NCBI GenBank assembly: GCA_026391835.1 | Contig: JAPLDF010000074.1 | Location: forward strand, 1-64,000 | Length of the DNA: 64,000 bases | Direction of reading: 5' to 3' | From: Bacteroidota bacterium | Lineage (GTDB): Bacteria > Bacteroidota > Bacteroidia > Bacteroidales > FEN-979 | Part shown: piece by piece, positions 61,993 through 64,000 of the stretch | How the letters are laid out: each line of letters begins with the position of its first letter | How positions within the stretch are numbered: the stretch's first letter is position 1 | Translations under genes and position numbers: made by a program | The notes under the pieces: model-generated | Database searches by the model: none | What the model saw: only the letters and a program-made list of their open reading frames with translations | What the model was told of the DNA's origin: nothing

Positions 61993-64000
61993 ATGATCTC
62001 AGTTTACAACAAAGGCCTTGCTACCCTGGTTATTTCTGTTTTGATGACAGTTACCGGGAACCACCCTGTGTATTCGCAACATGCTGAACCCTATAGGAAT
62101 CCTTCCCTGCCTGTTGAGAAACGGGTTCAGGACCTCCTTGGCAGGATGTCGCCGGAAGAAAAGTTTTACCAGTTGTTTATGGTTCCCGGTGATTTGACCA
62201 TCGGTAAGGACAAATTGAAACACGGGTTATTCGGACTGCAGGTGACCGCAAGCGGACAGACCTCTGATGGTGCCGGGCAGATGCTTACCTACAGTCAATC
62301 AGCCTCAGCGGCAATGCTGGCCTCAAAAATCAATGATCTGCAAAGATTCTTTGTCGAAGAAACCAGGCTTGGAATTCCGATTATCCCGTTTGAGGAGGCA
62401 TTGCACGGCCTGGTTTGCCGGGGAGCAACCGCTTTCCCGCAATCCATAGGGCTTGCCGCCTCCTTCGATGTTGAATTGATGCACAAGGTTGCCAAAGCCA
62501 TCGCGGCAGAAACCAGGTCACGGGGCATCCGGCAGATCCTCTCCCCTGTGCTGAACATCGCCCGTGATGTACGATGGGGCCGGACCGAGGAAACATATGG
62601 GGAAGATCCGTATCTCGTTTCCCGGATGGGGCTTTCATATATTTCGAAATTTGAAAAAGCCGGCATCATTGCCACCCCGAAACACTTTGCCATGAATGCG
62701 GGTGATGGCGGCCGCGACAGCTACCCCATCCATTACAGCGAACGGCTGATGGAGGAGATCTACTTCCCGGCCTTTAAAACTGCAACCGGGCAGGCAGGCG
62801 CCCGGTCATTGATGACGGCATACAACTCCTTCGACGGGAGCCCATGCAGTGCAAACAACTGGCTGCTGAATAAAAAACTTAAGCGCGAATGGGGATTTCA
62901 GGGGTTTGTGATTTCCGATGCATGCGCAGTGGGCGGTGCCAATGTGCTTCATTTTACGGCCACCGGGTACGCTGAGGCAGGAAAACAAGCCATTGAGAAT
63001 GGCCTTGACGTGATATTTCAAACTGATATTAGCCATGCGGAACTGTTTTCCGAACCTTTTTTCAATGGGACGGTCCGCCAGGGAGCCATTGACAGTGCCG
63101 TAACCAGGGTGCTTCTGGCGAAATTCGAACTCGGCCTGTTCGAAAACCCCTGGGTGGATACTGCTGAATCAACAAGCCCCATTGCCTTGAAAGATCATCG
63201 GGAGACAGCCCTGCAGGCTGCAAGGGAATCAATCGTCCTCTTGAAAAATGACGGCAACATCCTGCCCGTTTCCCCCGGGATGAAAACAATTGCAGTCATC
63301 GGTACCGATGCTGCCGAAGCCAGGCTGGGCGGATACAGCAGTGAAGGGAACAACAAAATCTCCATCCTGGAAGGGATTCGGCAAGCCGCCCCGCGGGGAG
63401 TAAAAGTAATGTACAGCCCGGGATGCGGAAGGGCAACCCGGCAATATGTCATAGTGCCGGGGGAGAACCTATGCTCTTACCTGGATAACAAAAAATCGGC
63501 GGGACTCAGGGCAGAATATTTTAACAACATCAACCTGGAAGGAACAGCAAAGGTGACCCGGACCGATGCTACGGTTGACTTCGGATGGACACTTTACGGT
63601 CCCGATCCGGCTATCCCGGCCGACTGGTATTCGGCCAGGTGGACAGGAAAAATTACCGGGAGTGCCAATGGTAAATACAAGATCGGCATCGAAGGGAATG
63701 ACGGCTACCGCCTTTACCTGGATGGCAGGCTGGTCCTGGACAATTGGGTGAAAAAATCACACAATACACTGCTGACAGACTTTTCGTTTGTGAAAGGCCA
63801 GGAATATGATCTTCGGCTGGAGTATTTCGAATGTACCGGCAACGCACGTCTGAAACTTATTTGGAACGCAGGACTAACCGACACAATTGATGAGACGATT
63901 CGCAAGACGGCAGAAATGGCGGCACTTACAGATATTATCATCGTAGTTGCCGGCATTGAAGAGGGAGAATTCCGCGACCGGTCTTCACTTAAATTACCCG
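61993..64000 (+). CDS. Glycoside hydrolase family 3 with PA14 insert, 3' end outside window
   Basis: 669 residues are visible, starting at the ATG at 61993. A signal peptide (about 1-30) shows export. The family 3 N-terminal barrel begins with DLLGRMSPEEKFYQLFMVPGD and includes the nucleophile Asp309 in GFVISDAC; most members have SDW, here SDA. LPVSPGMKTIAVIGTDA marks the second domain, and a PA14 module (about 508-625: LRAEYFNNINLEGTAK, then YLDGRLVLDNWVKK) is inserted in it, as in many beta-glucosidases that bind oligosaccharides. Typical role: periplasmic or surface release of glucose or xylose from plant glycans. No PUL genes are in view. Confidence 0.92.
   Translation, partial: MISVYNKGLATLVISVLMTVTGNHPVYSQHAEPYRNPSLPVEKRVQDLLGRMSPEEKFYQLFMVPGDLTIGKDKLKHGLFGLQVTASGQTSDGAGQMLTYSQSASAAMLASKINDLQRFFVEETRLGIPIIPFEEALHGLVCRGATAFPQSIGLAASFDVELMHKVAKAIAAETRSRGIRQILSPVLNIARDVRWGRTEETYGEDPYLVSRMGLSYISKFEKAGIIATPKHFAMNAGDGGRDSYPIHYSERLMEEIYFPAFKTATGQAGARSLMTAYNSFDGSPCSANNWLLNKKLKREWGFQGFVISDACAVGGANVLHFTATGYAEAGKQAIENGLDVIFQTDISHAELFSEPFFNGTVRQGAIDSAVTRVLLAKFELGLFENPWVDTAESTSPIALKDHRETALQAARESIVLLKNDGNILPVSPGMKTIAVIGTDAAEARLGGYSSEGNNKISILEGIRQAAPRGVKVMYSPGCGRATRQYVIVPGENLCSYLDNKKSAGLRAEYFNNINLEGTAKVTRTDATVDFGWTLYGPDPAIPADWYSARWTGKITGSANGKYKIGIEGNDGYRLYLDGRLVLDNWVKKSHNTLLTDFSFVKGQEYDLRLEYFECTGNARLKLIWNAGLTDTIDETIRKTAEMAALTDIIIVVAGIEEGEFRDRSSLKLP

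Overview
The window looks like chromosomal DNA of a Bacteroidota bacterium, most likely an anaerobic Bacteroidales. Evidence: a PorX-type regulator and a C-terminal type IX secretion (T9SS) type B sorting domain; the lpxD / lpxC-fabZ fusion / lpxA / ABC / efp / second lpxD block typical of the phylum; many promoter-like pairs of the Bacteroidota form TTG-N17-23-TAnnTTTG; ferredoxin-dependent 2-oxoacid oxidoreductases and glycyl-radical chemistry, which point to anaerobic life. No rRNA, tRNA, CRISPR array, transposase or phage gene was found.

Layout. 1-3051 (-): N-terminal part of a giant secreted repeat protein with eight visible 213-bp Ig-like repeats, running off the left edge. 3365-6992 (-): aroA, aroB and an alanine dehydrogenase/transhydrogenase-family gene. 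7054-16517: an accessory block with a Cys-rich Crp/Fnr regulator, a divergent respiratory operon (Tat-exported four-cluster Fe-S protein, NrfD-like quinol protein fused to a periplasmic domain, mono-haem cytochrome c) and two DUF2339-type membrane proteins. 16599-20000: tsaE, porX and a divergent HD phosphohydrolase. 20163-26547: lipid A genes, an ABC ATPase, an FkbM methyltransferase and efp. 26589-32941: surface polysaccharide genes (ligase/polymerase, two Wzz, flippase, glycosyltransferase). 32948-38762: purD, a membrane protein, rnhB and a large anchored protein. 38748-42756 (-): LysM glucosaminidase, a MurD and a PP-loop protein matching the MurD2/MurL L-glutamate route of peptidoglycan synthesis. 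42818-48325: YqgE, an Mpv17-like protein and a complete 4-hydroxyphenylacetate decarboxylase-type glycyl radical system (hpdB, hpdC, hpdA). 48359-54935: a T9SS cargo protein, an aminotransferase and a four-subunit 2-oxoacid:ferredoxin oxidoreductase. 55116-64000: a TIGR02757 protein, YqaE/Pmp3, a LETM1-like protein, a peroxiredoxin, a DUF-type protein paired with a rifampin-phosphotransferase-like enzyme, a tyrosine phosphatase and a truncated GH3 glycosidase with a PA14 insert.

How parts work together. The Fnr-like regulator, a near-consensus FNR palindrome and the Fe-S/NrfD/cytochrome operon form a self-contained anaerobic respiratory module without a molybdopterin subunit. The aminotransferase, oxidoreductase and Hpd system lie close together and could degrade tyrosine-type amino acids to aryl-acetyl-CoA and p-cresol; this link is inference. 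A further signature is a set of short tandem repeats (8-bp GCGGACRR and several 7-bp families) placed almost always directly behind stop codons; in one case the array encodes the C-terminus of a protein.
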